A stretch of 7,481 nucleotides of DNA, taken from the NCBI GenBank assembly GCA_004554665.1, contig SFKY01000094.1:1-7481 (forward strand). The letters run 5' to 3'. Shown piece after piece: positions 6,441 through 7,481 of this stretch (its first letter is position 1; the number at the start of each line of letters is the position of its first letter). Under the pieces are notes generated by a model. It searched no databases. It worked only from the letters and a program-made list of their open reading frames with translations, and was not told the origin of the DNA. The position numbers were made by a program, and so were the translations under genes. The stretch is from Bacteroidales bacterium. Lineage in GTDB: Bacteria > Bacteroidota > Bacteroidia > Bacteroidales > Bacteroidaceae.

Positions 6441-7481
6441 GCGAGATAGTCCTTGATTTGTTTGACGCATAGTTGGTAAACGTCGGTCTGTTGGTATTGC
6501 TGATACCATTCGGCCGTCATCTGTAGGCATTGTTTCAATGTTCGGCGCGGCTCCCAACCTAATCTGAAGCGGGCTTTGCTGATGTCGAGCAGCAGGAGGT
6601 TGGCTTCGTGAAGGGCATGGGGTTGTGAGGCGTCATGAAGTACTCCCCGGCCGTAACTCTCGGTGAGCAAGGTGGCCACCGTCCATACGTCGGCCACGCT
6701 TTCTGACTTCGGCCCGAAGTTCCAGGCTTCGCAGTAGCGGGTGGGCTCTTCCCACATGCGTTTGCCCAGCAGCAGGTAGGCGCCCAAGGGTTCCAACACG
6801 TGTTGCCAGGGTCGGATGGCGTGGGGCGAACGGATGTTGATGGGTTGGTTGGCCTCAATGGCGCGGATGCAGTCGGGGATGATGCGGTCAGTCGACCAGT
6901 CGCCGCCTCCGATGACGTTTCCGGCGCGCACACTGGCTATCGACTTGCCGTGCTCGGCATATTGTTCGGGGTTAAAGAAGCTTCTGCGCCACGAACTGAT
7001 GGCTATTTCGGCTGCACCTTTGCTGGCCGAGTAGGGGTCATATCCTCCCATCGGCTCATTTTCGCGATATCCCCAGCATTGTTCCTTGTTTTCGTAGCAT
7101 TTATCGGTGGTTATCATTACGCCAACGCGCGTTTCGGCCTGATGGCGCATGGCTTCCATCACGTGAATGGTTCCCATTACGTTGGTTTGGAATGTTTCGG
7201 CCGGTTGGGCATAACTCAGTCTGACCAAAGGCTGCGCCGCCAGGTGGAAGACTATTTCAGGCTTCCATTTCCGGAATACTGATTCCACGCATGCGGTATT
7301 ACAGATGTCGCCTCGCAAGTCGGCTTCGATTCGCTCTCCGATGCCGCTCAATACGTAGTTGTCTTTGGCCGAAAAGGGGTCTAATGAGAGTCCGATGACG
7401 CGTGCTCCCATCTCGTGCAGCCAGATGCTGAGCCAAGAACCTTTAAAACCGGTGTGACCGGTGACGAGTACGCGCTTACCT
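6437..7481 (-). CDS. rfbG: CDP-glucose 4,6-dehydratase (5' end cut off by the window edge)
   Basis: The enzyme converts CDP-D-glucose to CDP-4-keto-6-deoxy-D-glucose in the cytoplasm, the entry step to CDP-dideoxy and branched deoxysugars. The frame is open to the right edge and 347 residues are visible; only roughly the first 5-10 residues should be missing. Counting from the first complete codon at 7480, it starts GKRVLVTGHTGFKGSWLSIW, the family's hallmark NAD-binding loop (Gly8, Gly11, Gly14). VMITTDKCYENKEQCWGYRE (121-140) and PMGGYDPYSASKGAAE (143-158) give the catalytic Thr-Asp pair and YxxxK (Tyr150, Lys154), highly characteristic of RfbG against other SDR dehydratases. An ATG at 7411 is internal and is not the start. 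The 3' end overlaps the SDR gene by 4 bases. The partner cytidylyltransferase (RfbF) is expected upstream, outside the window; a 3-dehydrase (RfbH) is not seen here. Confidence 0.95.
   Translation of the reverse strand, partial: GKRVLVTGHTGFKGSWLSIWLHEMGARVIGLSLDPFSAKDNYVLSGIGERIEADLRGDICNTACVESVFRKWKPEIVFHLAAQPLVRLSYAQPAETFQTNVMGTIHVMEAMRHQAETRVGVMITTDKCYENKEQCWGYRENEPMGGYDPYSASKGAAEIAISSWRRSFFNPEQYAEHGKSIASVRAGNVIGGGDWSTDRIIPDCIRAIEANQPINIRSPHAIRPWQHVLEPLGAYLLLGKRMWEEPTRYCEAWNFGPKSESVADVWTVATLLTESYGRGVLHDASQPHALHEANLLLLDISKARFRLGWEPRRTLKQCLQMTAEWYQQYQQTDVYQLCVKQIKDYLA

Noticed and set aside
5565..6449. 294-codon plus-strand open frame
   Set aside because: It is antisense to the SDR gene, whose motifs are complete; its product resembles no family.
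6441..6557. 39-codon N-terminal extension of the SDR protein
   Set aside because: It lies within rfbG; extended SDRs begin at or near the Rossmann strand, and the ATG at 6440 is in an ATGA overlap directly before it.
7409..7411. ATG as the start of rfbG
   Set aside because: The same frame continues upstream to the window edge and contains the hallmark NAD-binding motif GHTGFKGSW, so the true start is outside the window.

Overview
The window is most likely from a member of the Bacteroidales (Bacteroides/Prevotella-like). The pointers are the family resemblance of the proteins, weak or absent Shine-Dalgarno sequences before most starts, and a partial gene at the left edge that looks like the Bacteroidales-restricted DUF6261 family. 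The species cannot be told from the sequence alone. Every gene I can support lies on the minus strand, so transcription runs from right to left.

Positions 7481 to 863 hold six tightly packed genes, the downstream part of a surface polysaccharide (capsule or O-antigen type) operon. In order of transcription they are: CDP-glucose 4,6-dehydratase (rfbG, its first few codons cut off by the right edge); an extended-SDR sugar-nucleotide reductase/epimerase; a transketolase split into N-terminal and C-terminal subunit genes; a Wzx-type oligosaccharide flippase; and a two-domain protein with a family 2 glycosyltransferase at the N-terminus and a left-handed beta-helix O-acetyltransferase at the C-terminus. 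Junctions are 4-base ATGA overlaps (twice), a 19-base overlap, or gaps of 5 and 7 bases, which points to one translationally coupled transcript.

The first four genes form a sugar-nucleotide module. RfbG makes CDP-4-keto-6-deoxy-glucose, the SDR would reduce or epimerise a keto sugar, and the thiamine-diphosphate transketolase pair may add a two-carbon branch or supply an unusual precursor. The last two genes would transfer and acetylate a sugar and export the lipid-linked unit. The cytidylyltransferase (RfbF), the polymerase and further glycosyltransferases are not in the window and are presumably to the right.

Positions 293 to 862 hold no convincing gene. They are dominated by an unspaced tandem array of a 43-bp unit (371 to 843, 11 copies, degenerate at both ends). 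Most unit junctions carry a perfect or near-perfect inverted repeat, TTGCACC-G-GGTGCAA. Because 43 leaves remainder 1 on division by 3 and the minus strand lacks stops in the unit, all three minus frames read the same cyclic 43-residue peptide; I treat this as a property of the repeat and not as proof of a gene. The array lies between the end of the polysaccharide operon and the start of the DUF6261-like gene.

The two items most worth following are the array, whose function is unknown, and the split transketolase embedded in a CDP-deoxysugar pathway, a candidate route to a branched or otherwise rare sugar.
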